DNA of 64,000 nt from Arcicella rigui (GTDB lineage: Bacteria; Bacteroidota; Bacteroidia; Cytophagales; Spirosomataceae): NCBI RefSeq assembly GCF_034929435.1, contig NZ_JAYFUM010000010.1, positions 163,526 to 227,525 on the forward strand, written 5' to 3'. The notes beneath the pieces are model-generated. The model was not told the origin of the DNA, did no database searches, and worked only from the letters and a program-made list of their open reading frames with translations. Positions 1 to 9,636 of the stretch are shown piece after piece. Numbering within the stretch: the first letter of the stretch is position 1; every line of letters starts with the position of its first letter. Both the position numbers and the translations under genes were made by a program.

Positions 1-527
1 GCGACGGACTATCAACGAAAGATGCCAACAACGAAGCCTACCTACAATTAGGAACAGGTTTGGCAATGAAAGTGAAATTCCCAACTTTGACGAATCTTAA
101 AAATCGTAAAGATATTGCTTTCAACAAAGCTGAATTGGTGTTAGAACCAAAGTCAAACCCCGGAGGATACTCCTTCCCGACAGATTTAGTACTCGTTCAG
201 TCAACCAGTAGTAATCGACCGCTTAGAAGTACCACTACTGGCGAAGGAAGCTTACAGTTTGTTACAGGCGAAGGTACTTCAGCTTCTTATGTAAGCAAGA
301 GTAATTTATACACTTTTAATGTAACCAGTTCTTTACAAAATATTTTAGCAGGACGAATCTCAAATAATGGTTGGATAATTACGCCAACGTTATTTGCCAC
401 AAATACAACTACGGGTGTAAGGTCTGTTGCATTAGGAAAAAGTGTATTAGCACAAGAAGTAACCAGAGCTATATTTGATAAAAGTAATATCAAACTCAAA
501 GTATATTATACTTATGTAGCCAAGTAA
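1..527 (+). CDS. DUF4270 family protein, C-terminal part (gene starts before the window)
   Basis: The frame is already open at base 3 and runs to the stop at 525-527; the first possible start inside the window (TTG at 60) is only an internal codon, so this is the 3' part of a longer gene. The protein reads LGTGLAMKVKFPTLTNLKNR, then a beta-rich domain ending in KVYYTYVAK. This resembles the C-terminal half of DUF4270, a family of secreted Bacteroidota lipoproteins of unknown function. The family is commonly encoded just before glmS, as here. The lipoprotein signal expected at the N-terminus lies outside the window. Family call moderately sure; function unknown. Confidence 0.7.
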   Translation, partial: DGLSTKDANNEAYLQLGTGLAMKVKFPTLTNLKNRKDIAFNKAELVLEPKSNPGGYSFPTDLVLVQSTSSNRPLRSTTTGEGSLQFVTGEGTSASYVSKSNLYTFNVTSSLQNILAGRISNNGWIITPTLFATNTTTGVRSVALGKSVLAQEVTRAIFDKSNIKLKVYYTYVAK

Positions 528-554
528 AAATACCGAAGAGTCCAAAGAAATTTA

Positions 555-594
555 GAGCATAGTATCATTAAAATGGTGCTACGCTCTTTTTTTT
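555..594 (+). terminator. Rho-independent terminator after the DUF4270 gene
   Basis: Two 15-nt arms at 555-569 and 572-586 pair apart from one mismatch and two G-U wobbles, and eight T follow at 587-594. It separates the DUF4270 gene from the glmS promoter. Confidence 0.85.
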
Positions 595-625
595 GGCAAT
601 ATATTACTGATTATTTCTGTACATA

Positions 626-658
626 TTTGTTATGTTTATGTTTTTAATAATAAATTTG
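626..658 (+). promoter_or_regulatory. Bacteroidota-type promoter of glmS
   Basis: A TTTG at 626-629 and TAAATTTG at 651-658 match the -33 (TTTG) and -7 (TAnnTTTG) boxes of the Bacteroidota major sigma factor, with 21 nt between them. Transcription would start near 665, giving a short leader before the ATG at 690. No glmS ribozyme-like structure fits in such a leader. Pattern match only. Confidence 0.6.
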
Positions 659-689
659 GGGAAAATAATAACCAATAAACTATCATTAT

Positions 690-2525
690 ATGTGTGGCAT
701 TGTGGCTTATATTGGGCATCGTGAAGCCTATCCTTTGATTATTAAAGGATTAAAACGTTTAGAATATCGTGGCTATGACAGTTCTGGTATTGCTTTATTA
801 AATGATGGCTTAAACATTTACAAGAAAAAAGGGAAAGTAAAAGACCTTGAAGAAGTTCTTTTAAAAGAAAATTTATCAAGCCACATTGGTATTGGGCATA
901 CTCGTTGGGCAACACATGGCGAGCCAAACGATGTAAATGCTCACCCTCATTACTCTGCTTCTCGAAATTTAGCCATTATCCATAATGGTATCATAGAAAA
1001 CTACTCTTCTATCAAGAAGAATCTTATCAAAAAAGGACATATTTTTTATTCAGATACAGACTCAGAAGTTTTCATTCATTTCATTGAAGATATTCAACAA
1101 AATACTGGTTGTTTGTTAGAAGAAGCCGTTCGTTTGGCAATGAAAGAAGTAGTTGGAGCTTATGCTATCGTGATTATGGATGCTACTAACCCTTCTCAAT
1201 TAATTGCGGCTCGTAAAGGTTCGCCTTTAGTAATTGGTGTTGGCGAAAAAGAATTCTTCTTTGCTTCCGACGCAACACCTATTATTGAATATACCAACGA
1301 AGTAGTTTACCTAAACGACTACGAATTGGCAGTAGTACGTGATGGTGAATTGACGGTAAAAAATATAGATAACATCCTTCAGTCTCCTTATATCCAAACC
1401 GTAGAATTAGAATTAGAAGCAATCGAAAAAGGTGGTTATGACCATTTCATGCTCAAGGAAATCTATGAGCAACCTCGTTCAGTAGCCGACTGTATGCGTG
1501 GTAGAGTAAATGCTGATAATGGACTTTTGGTTTTGGGCGGCCTTCGTGACTATGTTGATAAATTAGCAAAGACCAAACGTATCGTTATCGTAGCTTGTGG
1601 CACTTCTTGGCACGCTGGCTTGGTGGCTGAATACATTTTTGAAGAATTGGCTCGTATCAATGTAGAAGTAGAATATGCTTCGGAGTTTCGTTACAGAAAT
1701 CCAATCATCAAAGAAGGTGATTTTGTCATTGCTATTTCACAGTCTGGCGAAACTGCCGATACTTTGGCAGCGATAGAACTGGCAAAATCAAAAGGAGCTA
1801 CTATCATTGGTGTTTGTAATGTAGTTGGCTCGTCTATTCCAAGAGCTACACACGCAGGAGCTTACACTCATGCTGGGCCAGAAATTGGAGTAGCTTCCAC
1901 CAAAGCCTTTACAGCACAAGTAACAGTATTAGCTTTAATGGCAATTGCCGTTGCACGCAAAAAAGGAACTTTGCACGAAGATACTTTCAGAAGATTATTG
2001 TTTGAATTAGAAAGAATTCCTTCTAAAATAGAAACAGTTCTGAAAACTGATGAGAAAATTAAAATCATAGCCGAAAAATTTAAAGATGCAAGAAACTTTA
2101 TTTATTTAGGTCGTGGCTATAATTTCCCAGTGGCTTTAGAAGGAGCTTTAAAACTCAAAGAAATTTCTTATATCCATGCAGAAGGCTATCCAGCGGCAGA
2201 AATGAAACATGGGCCAATCGCCTTAATTGACGAAGAAATGCCCGTAGTTTTCATCGCTACCAAAGATAGTTCTTATGAAAAAGTGGTTTCTAATATTCAG
2301 GAAGTAAAAGCAAGAAAAGGAAAAGTAATTGCCATCGTTACAGAAGGCGATAAATTGATTCCGACTATGGCAGATTATACCATCGAAATCCCTGCTATGC
2401 ACGAAGCTCTGATTCCTTTAGTAGCAACGATTCCATTGCAGTTACTTTCGTACCATATTGCTGTACTGAGAGGCTGTAATGTAGATCAACCAAGAAACTT
2501 GGCAAAATCGGTAACGGTTGAATAA
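690..2525 (+). CDS. glmS: Glutamine--fructose-6-phosphate aminotransferase (isomerizing)
   Basis: Makes glucosamine-6-phosphate from fructose-6-phosphate and glutamine, the first committed step to UDP-GlcNAc for peptidoglycan and surface polysaccharide; cytoplasmic. At 611 aa it has the usual length. The N-terminus MCGIVAYIG exposes Cys2, the glutaminase nucleophile, after Met removal, followed by RGYDSSG and the HTRWATHG loop (class II amidotransferase, about residues 2-220). Two SIS sugar-isomerase domains follow (the first around VACGTSWHAG near residue 300, the second around YLGRGYNFPVALEGALKLKE). The C-terminus carries the conserved DQPRNLAKSVTVE tail. It has its own promoter and sits next to DUF4270, a conserved neighbourhood. 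Confidence 0.98.
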   Translation: MCGIVAYIGHREAYPLIIKGLKRLEYRGYDSSGIALLNDGLNIYKKKGKVKDLEEVLLKENLSSHIGIGHTRWATHGEPNDVNAHPHYSASRNLAIIHNGIIENYSSIKKNLIKKGHIFYSDTDSEVFIHFIEDIQQNTGCLLEEAVRLAMKEVVGAYAIVIMDATNPSQLIAARKGSPLVIGVGEKEFFFASDATPIIEYTNEVVYLNDYELAVVRDGELTVKNIDNILQSPYIQTVELELEAIEKGGYDHFMLKEIYEQPRSVADCMRGRVNADNGLLVLGGLRDYVDKLAKTKRIVIVACGTSWHAGLVAEYIFEELARINVEVEYASEFRYRNPIIKEGDFVIAISQSGETADTLAAIELAKSKGATIIGVCNVVGSSIPRATHAGAYTHAGPEIGVASTKAFTAQVTVLALMAIAVARKKGTLHEDTFRRLLFELERIPSKIETVLKTDEKIKIIAEKFKDARNFIYLGRGYNFPVALEGALKLKEISYIHAEGYPAAEMKHGPIALIDEEMPVVFIATKDSSYEKVVSNIQEVKARKGKVIAIVTEGDKLIPTMADYTIEIPAMHEALIPLVATIPLQLLSYHIAVLRGCNVDQPRNLAKSVTVE

Positions 2526-2564
2526 GTATCAACAAGGCTTATAAATTAAGTGATAGTCCAAATG

Positions 2565-2603
2565 AAAAAGTCATTAGAAGATATTCCTCTAATGACTTTT
2601 CTT
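2565..2603 (+). terminator. Terminator after glmS
   Basis: AAAAGTCATTAGA (from 2566) pairs with TCTAATGACTTTT (to 2600) around a short loop and is followed by CTTATTT. It lies 40 nt past the glmS stop. Confidence 0.75.
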
Positions 2604-2642
2604 ATTTAGATAGTACTTCATTATATTAATGTTACGAAAGCC

Positions 2643-2894
2643 TATTTCTTTATTACAATACTCTATTCTCTTCGTGCGTTGGCTTATTTTCTTTATGCGT
2701 TAGTCTATTTCTTCTTTAAGTAAGCCTATTTTCTTAATGTATGTATTTACTTCCTTAATTAATACACTTATTTCCTTCATGAGTAATATTACTTCTACTA
2801 TGCGTAAAAGAGTTTTCTTGATGCTAAAGCTTATTTCTTTGATAAGACAAACAGTTTCCTTATTGCACTCATCTATTCCCTCTTAGTGCTTAGT
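2643..2894. repeat. Degenerate 21-nt-phased repeat tract, 12 units
   Basis: Twelve consecutive 21-nt units start at 2643, 2664, 2685, 2706, 2727, 2748, 2769, 2790, 2811, 2832, 2853 and 2874, each beginning with a version of TATTTCTTT and many continuing ATGCGTAAG. The units are strongly diverged, yet the phase has no insertion or deletion over 252 bp. Read on the minus strand the unit is a heptad (IKEISxx, IKKIGLL, MKEISVL), but one in-frame TAA and the lack of a convincing start argue against an intact protein. It begins about 180 nt 3' of the minus-strand gene at 3077-3817. The rest of the 2604-3076 gap shows nothing else. Confidence 0.75.
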
Positions 2895-3076
2895 TAATGC
2901 TAAGTTCGGGCTAAGAATTTCTTTTATACACGCTTTCATTATCATAAAGTGGATTATCTGTTTTTTATAGCAGTAAGGTGTTTCTAATTATTGGTTATCC
3001 ATTTTTATTCTTAGTAAGCAAGAATCAGCATCAATACGTCTTAGTTCCTAATTGCTCCTCAATGTTTATCAAAAAG

Positions 3077-3817
3077 CTATCGAAGTTTAATATTTCTAAA
3101 AGCTATTCCTTTCACCAAGGTATATTGATAGCTTTGTGTACCATAAACAGATTTAAAATAAGCCTTTACAGCCAAAGCCGTATCTACTAAACCCGTTTTT
3201 TCTTGATAAAAAAGTTTCACTCTTTCCATTCTTATCATTGCCCAAGTAGTATGTGCCTGCATGACTGTGGTATTTTTCTCTCTTAATTCACTTAAATAAG
3301 CTTCTAATGTCTCTACTTTTAATTCAACTTCATTAGGTTGATACATTGGTTGAGATTTAAGCAAACTTATCATCGCAAAAAGATGCTCTACTAAATAATT
3401 AAAACTTAGTTGAGAACTTGAAATCGTTTTGATGTCTTCGGAATTATCCTCCACTCCTACTTTAGCCTTGGAAGCATTAGCACGTTTACCCTGTATTCTT
3501 CGATTAATTCTTTTGGCATTATCAATAGTAGAATTGCTTACTCCAGAAATGGCTAAGGAATTCACAATTTTTGTACTCAAACTTTTAAGATGCTTAAAGG
3601 CAGATTTCCTAACATAAACTGCACTATTAAAATCTATTCTTTTATGCTCGCATTCTGTAAGAATACGTCTACCTTCCGACGATAGCATTTGTAAATGAGC
3701 AATAGACAGAGCAGGATTTGAAGGATTATAAGCTTCTTCCATGGCAGAACAATAGGAAATAAGCTTTTGGAAATTGGCAAGATTAGTAGCATGCCCAGTG
3801 TCATGTGTAGTGGACAT
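3077..3817 (-). CDS. Uncharacterised conserved protein (paralogue of the one at 36833-37576)
   Basis: A 246-aa cytoplasmic-looking protein without signal peptide, membrane segment or known catalytic motif; predicted mostly helical. It aligns along its whole length with the product of 36833-37576: both have an NFQ-L-I--C---- start, YNP, TKIVN-L--SGVS-S-I--AK-INR--QGK, KTISSS, Y-VEHL-A-I-L, EKTGLVDTAL-VK-Y-KS--GT and VKG--F-N-K near the C-terminus. I recognise the family as recurring in Flavobacteriia and Cytophagales but know of no assigned function. A degenerate 21-nt repeat tract lies just 3' of it, as with the paralogue. The start is the first Met, in the context MSTTHDTGHATN that parallels MNTSQDSGNNAN. 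Confidence 0.8.
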   Translation of the reverse strand: MSTTHDTGHATNLANFQKLISYCSAMEEAYNPSNPALSIAHLQMLSSEGRRILTECEHKRIDFNSAVYVRKSAFKHLKSLSTKIVNSLAISGVSNSTIDNAKRINRRIQGKRANASKAKVGVEDNSEDIKTISSSQLSFNYLVEHLFAMISLLKSQPMYQPNEVELKVETLEAYLSELREKNTTVMQAHTTWAMIRMERVKLFYQEKTGLVDTALAVKAYFKSVYGTQSYQYTLVKGIAFRNIKLR

Positions 3818-3854
3818 AGTTTTTTGTTTTAAGGGTGAAATACTATTAACTGAT

Positions 3855-3890
3855 AAGAAAAAAAGATAGCATGACCAACGCCATGCTATC
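3855..3890 (-). terminator. Terminator of the 3914-9400 gene
   Basis: GATAGCATG at 3865-3873 pairs with CATGCTATC at 3882-3890, and on the minus strand a run of T follows (the A-rich 3855-3864 on the plus strand). It sits 24 nt past the stop codon. Confidence 0.8.
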
Positions 3891-3913
3891 AGTAAAATTA
3901 AAATATTTTGCTT

Positions 3914-6900
3914 TTATTCCAACAAAACCTTTCCATTTGTTTTGGCATCTTGGTGTTGGATTGAATAAATATATAAGCCTTTACTCAGGTTTTTCACATC
4001 AATCTTTGTCTGTTTTTCAAAAGTCCTTTCAAGTACACTTTGACCAATGCTATTATATAAATGGAAAGTAGCTTCTCCTTCTAAATCTGTCTGAATTGTT
4101 AATTCATCTTTTGCTGGATTTGGGAAAACTTTAAAATTGAAAGATGGTTCGGGTTCATTGGGTATATCTGACACTACTCTTCCATTCGGAATTACATCTG
4201 GACTTACTGTAATGGCATTACTGGTAGCACTCTTACAAGTATTAACAGTACAAGTAGCCGTATAAGTTGTAGCCACCGTAGGACTTACCGTAATTGAATT
4301 CCCAGTAGCTCCATTACTCCAATTTACTGTACCTGTACAGCCTGTGGCGGTGAGTTCTTTATTGTCACAAATTTTCGATTTTATTATCCAAAAATCATAG
4401 CCTAATGACATCTCTGATTTATCCCCATCAGACGAAGTAGAATATCCTCCCAATAAAAGACCATTATCATTAGTAATAACCATAGCCTTTAAAATATCTT
4501 CAGCACTTCCTCCAAAAGCTTTATCCCATAATTTATTCCCACTCGAACTTATTTTAACCACCCAATAATCCGCTTGACCTATTAATTTTTCAGATTTATC
4601 ACCACTTAAACCTGACTCAGAATATCCTCCAAGTAAAAAACCTCCATCATTAGTTTTAATTGTTGTTAGCAAATAGTCTACAGAGTTACCTCCGATTGTT
4701 TTATCCCAAAGTTTAACACCATTACTATTAATCTTAACCACCCAAAAATCATAATCCCCTTTTGACGCACCCAACTTATCTCCACTAATGGTTGAACCTG
4801 AATATCCTCCAAGTAAAAAACCTCCATCATCCGATTTAACTATATTTGAAAGATTATCATAACCTACCCCTCCAAAAGTCTTATCCCAAACTTTAATACC
4901 AGAACTGCTAATTTTAACCACCCAATAATCATCTAAGCCCCTTGAGTTATCAGATTTGTCACCCCCAATACCAGACATTGATTTCCCCCCTAATAAAAAA
5001 CCCCCATCATTAGTTGTTACTACACTCTTTAAATAATCATAATCTCGTCCCCCTATCTTCTTTTCCCAAATATTAATACCGTTTTCATTGATTTTAATTG
5101 CATAATAATCCATGAAACCATAAGGCCCAGTTTTATCAATAGCTCTTGAAAAAGTTGAACCACCTAACAAAAAACCACCATTATCAATATTTACTATTGT
5201 TGAAATATAGTCATAGTCATCACCTCCAAATGTTTTATCCCACATTTTCACCCCATCTTTATTAATTTTAACTACCCAGAAGTCCATGTAACCTTTATTG
5301 CCTTCAGATTTATCTAAACCAATTCCAGAGAAAGAATTTCCCCCTAGCAAAAAACCACCATCTGGAGTTGCAACCATACAAGTAAGATAATCATAATCTT
5401 TCCCCCCGTAAGTTTTTTCCCAAATCTTTTCTCCTTTTGAATCAATTTTAATAATTAAATAATCAAGTCCTAACTTATCTCCCGTCGCTACTTCTTCTGG
5501 CAATGTATATCCACCAAGTAAATATTCACCATTTGCAATTGTTAGCACGGAAGTCAATATTCTGTGTTTATCTCCTTTAAAAGTTTTATCCCACTGTTTA
5601 ATTAATATATTATTACAGATATTTGAGGATATAATAGGTGATTTAGGGATAGAAAGAATATTGATTTTCATTATTGTTGATGAATCACTTTTACAACCAT
5701 TTACAGTACAAAGTACTTTATACGATTTGGTGGCAGTTGGCGAAACGGTTATTGAACTGCCTGTTGCTCCACCTGTCCAAGTTAATGTTCCACCTGTGCA
5801 AGCGGTAGAAGTTAAAGTAACACTACTGCCTGCACATATTGTACTGTTACTCGCTGTGATTTTGGGTTGAGTAGGTTTAGCAATTACTGTAATTGTCGTT
5901 GCTAAACTTGAATCACTTTTACAACCTGCTTGCGTACAGAGTACTTTATAGGATTTGGTAGCAGTTGGCGAAACAGTAATAGAACTGCCTGTTGCTCCGC
6001 CTGTCCAAGTTAATACTCCACCTGCACAAGCAGTTGAAGTTAAGGTTGTGCTACTTCCTCCACATATTGTACTGCTACTCGCTGTGATTTTTGGTTGTGT
6101 AGGTTTAGCAATAACAATAATTGTCGTGGCTAAACTTGAATCACTTTTACAAGTCCCTTGCGTGCAAAGTACTTTATAGGATTTATTAATAGTTGGTGAA
6201 ACAGTAATTGAACTGCCTGTTAAGCCGCCTGTCCAAGTTAATGTTCCACCTGTGCAAGCACTTGAAGTCAATGTCGTACTGCTTCCCAAACAAATTGTAC
6301 TATTACTTACCGTGATTTTGGGTTGGGTAGGTTTGGCAATCACTGTAATTGTCGTTGCTAAACTTGAATCACTTTTACAAGTTCCTTGCGTACAAAGTAC
6401 TTTATAGGATTTGGTAACTGTTGGTGAAACTGTTATTGTACTACCCGTTGCTCCACCTGTCCAAGTTAATACTCCACCTGTACAAGCAGTTGAGGTTAAA
6501 GTAACACTACTTCCTGCACAAATCGTACTGTTACTCGCTGTGATTTTGGGTTGAGTTGGTTTGGGGGTAACAGTAATTGTTGTGGCTATACTGGAATCAC
6601 TTTTACAAGTCCCTTGCATACAAAGCACTTTATAAGATTTGGTTACATTGGGAGTAACTGTAATTGAACTACCTGTTGCTCCGCCTGTCCAAGTTAATAC
6701 TCCACCTGCACAAGCAGTTGAAGTTAAGGTTGTGCTATTTCCTGAACATATTGTACTGTTACTGGCTGTGATTTTGGGTTGTGTGGGTTTGGCAATCACT
6801 GTAATTGTCGTTGCTAAACTTGAATCACTTTTACACGTTCCTTGCGTACAAAGTACTTTATAGGATTTGGTAGCAGTTGGCGAAACAGTTATTGAATTGC

Positions 6901-9400
6901 CTGTTAAACCACCCGTCCAAGTCAATACTCCACCTGTGCAAGCAGTTGAAGTTAAGGTTACGCTACTTCCTGCACATATTGTACTGTTACTCGCTGTGAT
7001 TTTGGGTTGTGTTGGTTTGGCAATTACTGTAATTGTCGTGGCTACACTGGAATCGCTTTTGCAAGTCCCTTGCGTACAAAGTACTTTATAAGATTTGCTA
7101 ACATTCGGAGAAACAGTTATTGAACTGCCTGTTAAACCACCCGTCCATGTTAATATTCCACTTGTGCAAGCGGTTGAAGTTAAAGTAACACTACTGCCTG
7201 CACATATTGTACTATTGCTCGCTGCGATTTTGGGTTGAGTTGGTTTAGCAATCACTGTAATGGTCGTAGCTAAACTTGAATCACTTTTACAAGTTCCTTG
7301 TGTACAAAGTACTTTATAGGATTTAGTAACACTTGGCGAAACTGTAATTGAACTGCCTGTTAAGCCGCCAGTCCAAGTTGAGATTCCTCCTGCACAAGCA
7401 GTTGAAGTTAAGGTTGTGCTACTTCCTCCACATATTGTACTATTACTCGCTGTGATTTTAGGTTGAGTGGGTTTAGCAATCACTGTAATTGTCGTGGCTA
7501 AACTTGAATCGCTTTTACACGTTCCTTGCGTACAAAGTACTTTATAGGATTTAGTAGCAGTTGGCGAAACGGTTATTGAACTGCCTGTTACTCCGCCTGT
7601 CCATGTTAATGTTCCACCTGTGCAAGTAGTTGAAGTTAAAGTAACACTACTGCCTAAACATATTGTACTATTACTCGCTGTGATTTTGGGTTGGGTTGGT
7701 TTGGCAATTTCACTTACTGTAATGGATGAAAAAACAACACACCCATTTTTATCTGTCACTTCAACATTAAAAGTACCAGCTTGTGTTACTTTTAATGTTG
7801 CTCCAGTACTAACATCAGTATTCCCTTGTTTCCATTTATATGTAAAAGGTGATGTAATGCCACTTCCTTCTGCAACTATATTTATTGAACTCCCAGAACA
7901 AAAGCTTGTTCCATTCGGCGTATTTATTTTAGCTGTGTGAGGACATGCATCAGGGTTTACCGTCAAGCTATATAGTGCAGGGTTAGTTTGATTTGAAAAT
8001 ATTCTAATAAAATATTGACCTGCATCTAAAACTACTTTTTGAATAGACGACAAATTATTAGGATTTGTACCACCAACAATCTTTTTCAGGTTTTGGTCAT
8101 ATAAGTCCAAATAGGCTGTCATACCACTCTGTATATCTACAAAGCTAAAATTAACTGTACTTTTTTTGAGAAGTGTAAATTTATAAAAGTCCTTATCCCC
8201 ACTTGGATTAATTGCCCCTTTAATTGTTGTACTTAGTTTTATTTCTTTTGCTTCGTCAAAAGTATTATTACACTCATATACATCTGAAACATCTGCTTGT
8301 ACTTTCATTGTGTATTGGGAGGTACTCGCTACACCTGCTGAAGTATAAAGCCTAATATAGTAAACTCCAGCACTACATTGTAATTGATTATAAAAAACAC
8401 TTTTCCCTTTACTGCTATAAGTCTTTCCTAATTTTACCAGATTGGCATCATACATTTCAATATACATTAATTGATTTGCATCAACACCTTCAACAGAAAC
8501 ATTCACTACACTTGGTTTTGAAATATTTATCTTATAAAAATCTTCATCCTCGGTACTATTAATTGAAGCTTTTATAGCAGTATTCAATGCAATTTGTTTA
8601 GCATCACTCAAAGAATTATTACATTCATAAACATCTGAAACATCGATTTGTACCTTCAATGTATATTGAGCATTGTTGGCAACATTATTTATCGAATAGA
8701 TTTTAATATAGTATGTTCCTCCACATACTAATTTGCTAAAATATACATTCTTACCATTTTCAGAAGCTGTCTCTTTACCTATATATACCTGATTGGAATC
8801 ATATATGTATAGATTCATTCTTTGATCCACAGGAATATTTTCTAAAGAAATATTGATTACTGATGGTTCTCTAACATTTATTTTAAAAAAATCTTCATCG
8901 CCAGCATTATTAATCGAAGCCTTAATTTCCTTATTTAAGGGAATTTCCTTGGCATCATTAAATGAATTGTTACATTCGTAAATATCAGAAACATCACTTT
9001 TAACCTTCAACGTATAATTTGATGAACCTGTAACACTGTTTACTTTAATGTAATATATTCCTGTGCTACAAACTAATTGGCTAAGTACTGCCTTTTCATC
9101 AGAACTTTTAAAGAATTTAGATTCTATGGACTTTTGATTGATGTCATAAAGTTGAACTTGTATTGATTGTCCCAAGCTTATACCACTTAGGGAAATGTTC
9201 AGAATCATTGGTTTTGAAACTGTAATTTTAAAAAAATCTTCGTTTCTACTTACACTCGTACCTTTTAATTCAGAATCAAAACTAATAATATTTGCTGTAA
9301 TAAAACCGTCATTAGGTTCGGTTTCTTGGGTTTGTGCAAAAGTTGCAATAGCACAAAAGCTAAGACACAAAGCACATAGAAAAGTAAATAGATTTCTCAT
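3914..9400 (-). CDS. Giant T9SS-secreted protein: PPC, Ig-like and seven-bladed propeller-like repeats
   Basis: 1828 aa. A signal peptide (MRNLFTFLCALCLSFCAIA...FAQ) precedes four pre-peptidase C-terminal (PPC-like) domains of about 115 aa (residues 25-480), each opening with EPNDG or YECNNS. Then come one Ig/PKD-like domain, nine tandem 76-aa Ig-like repeats (nt about 5653-7705) with four Cys each (STIC, TAC, VLC, TCK), seven WDKTFGG...DGGFLLGGYS...DYWVVKI repeats of about 60 aa (nt about 4340-5600, a likely seven-bladed propeller), a last half Ig unit, and a type A C-terminal sorting domain (FKVFPNPAKDEL...VLLE). Architecture implies export by the type IX system and surface attachment or release. 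It is probably adhesive or polymer-binding, which is inference. No enzyme domain seen. Confidence 0.9.
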   Translation of the reverse strand: MRNLFTFLCALCLSFCAIATFAQTQETEPNDGFITANIISFDSELKGTSVSRNEDFFKITVSKPMILNISLSGISLGQSIQVQLYDINQKSIESKFFKSSDEKAVLSQLVCSTGIYYIKVNSVTGSSNYTLKVKSDVSDIYECNNSFNDAKEIPLNKEIKASINNAGDEDFFKINVREPSVINISLENIPVDQRMNLYIYDSNQVYIGKETASENGKNVYFSKLVCGGTYYIKIYSINNVANNAQYTLKVQIDVSDVYECNNSLSDAKQIALNTAIKASINSTEDEDFYKINISKPSVVNVSVEGVDANQLMYIEMYDANLVKLGKTYSSKGKSVFYNQLQCSAGVYYIRLYTSAGVASTSQYTMKVQADVSDVYECNNTFDEAKEIKLSTTIKGAINPSGDKDFYKFTLLKKSTVNFSFVDIQSGMTAYLDLYDQNLKKIVGGTNPNNLSSIQKVVLDAGQYFIRIFSNQTNPALYSLTVNPDACPHTAKINTPNGTSFCSGSSINIVAEGSGITSPFTYKWKQGNTDVSTGATLKVTQAGTFNVEVTDKNGCVVFSSITVSEIAKPTQPKITASNSTICLGSSVTLTSTTCTGGTLTWTGGVTGSSITVSPTATKSYKVLCTQGTCKSDSSLATTITVIAKPTQPKITASNSTICGGSSTTLTSTACAGGISTWTGGLTGSSITVSPSVTKSYKVLCTQGTCKSDSSLATTITVIAKPTQPKIAASNSTICAGSSVTLTSTACTSGILTWTGGLTGSSITVSPNVSKSYKVLCTQGTCKSDSSVATTITVIAKPTQPKITASNSTICAGSSVTLTSTACTGGVLTWTGGLTGNSITVSPTATKSYKVLCTQGTCKSDSSLATTITVIAKPTQPKITASNSTICSGNSTTLTSTACAGGVLTWTGGATGSSITVTPNVTKSYKVLCMQGTCKSDSSIATTITVTPKPTQPKITASNSTICAGSSVTLTSTACTGGVLTWTGGATGSTITVSPTVTKSYKVLCTQGTCKSDSSLATTITVIAKPTQPKITVSNSTICLGSSTTLTSSACTGGTLTWTGGLTGSSITVSPTINKSYKVLCTQGTCKSDSSLATTIIVIAKPTQPKITASSSTICGGSSTTLTSTACAGGVLTWTGGATGSSITVSPTATKSYKVLCTQAGCKSDSSLATTITVIAKPTQPKITASNSTICAGSSVTLTSTACTGGTLTWTGGATGSSITVSPTATKSYKVLCTVNGCKSDSSTIMKINILSIPKSPIISSNICNNILIKQWDKTFKGDKHRILTSVLTIANGEYLLGGYTLPEEVATGDKLGLDYLIIKIDSKGEKIWEKTYGGKDYDYLTCMVATPDGGFLLGGNSFSGIGLDKSEGNKGYMDFWVVKINKDGVKMWDKTFGGDDYDYISTIVNIDNGGFLLGGSTFSRAIDKTGPYGFMDYYAIKINENGINIWEKKIGGRDYDYLKSVVTTNDGGFLLGGKSMSGIGGDKSDNSRGLDDYWVVKISSSGIKVWDKTFGGVGYDNLSNIVKSDDGGFLLGGYSGSTISGDKLGASKGDYDFWVVKINSNGVKLWDKTIGGNSVDYLLTTIKTNDGGFLLGGYSESGLSGDKSEKLIGQADYWVVKISSSGNKLWDKAFGGSAEDILKAMVITNDNGLLLGGYSTSSDGDKSEMSLGYDFWIIKSKICDNKELTATGCTGTVNWSNGATGNSITVSPTVATTYTATCTVNTCKSATSNAITVSPDVIPNGRVVSDIPNEPEPSFNFKVFPNPAKDELTIQTDLEGEATFHLYNSIGQSVLERTFEKQTKIDVKNLSKGLYIYSIQHQDAKTNGKVLLE
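5653..7705 (-). repeat. Nine tandem 228-bp Ig-domain repeats
   Basis: Nine consecutive 76-codon units, each beginning KPTQPKI(T/A)AS or close to it and ending KSDSS-ATTITV. Units are nearly identical in DNA sequence, including silent positions, which indicates recent expansion or ongoing gene conversion. The same unit occurs in the neighbouring gene (about 13350-14270). Confidence 0.9.
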
Positions 9401-9582
9401 ACATATATTTGTTTAGAAAATTAGAAATACTGCTAAATAATTTTACTATTGGATTCTTTTGAATCTGAATATTATATTCTAACATTCAGATTGTTAGCAG
9501 TAAAAATATTGACAATAAATCCTTTCTCTAAAAAAACTTATTATACGGTAAGTGTTTTTAAAATGTCTTTTATTAACTGGCA

Positions 9583-9618
9583 AAAAAAATAGCATAACTC
9601 AAGAGCCATGCTATTTTT
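9583..9618 (-). terminator. Terminator of the 9637-16593 gene
   Basis: AATAGCAT near 9589-9596 pairs with ATGCTATT at 9608-9615, flanked by A and T runs on both sides so it could work in both directions. It lies 20 nt past the stop of the 9637-16593 gene. The loop and stem resemble the 3855-3890 terminator, so the 3' ends of the two giant genes look duplicated too. The remainder of the 9401-9636 gap holds the leader of the 3914-9400 gene. Confidence 0.75.
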
Positions 9619-9636
9619 AAAAGAAAGAAAACAATT

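Noticed and set aside
690..2525. A glmS-type riboswitch upstream of glmS
   Set aside because: The promoter leaves a leader of only about 25 nt, too short for the ribozyme, which is a Firmicutes feature.
2643..2894. CRISPR array
   Set aside because: Units are contiguous with no spacers, and there are no cas genes in the window.
5661..7940. Repeated plus-strand open frames of about 70-100 codons (VAVGETVIELPVAPPVQ-type) across the giant genes
   Set aside because: They are antisense shadows of the 228-bp Ig repeats on the minus strand, recurring with each repeat; no start context or independent support.
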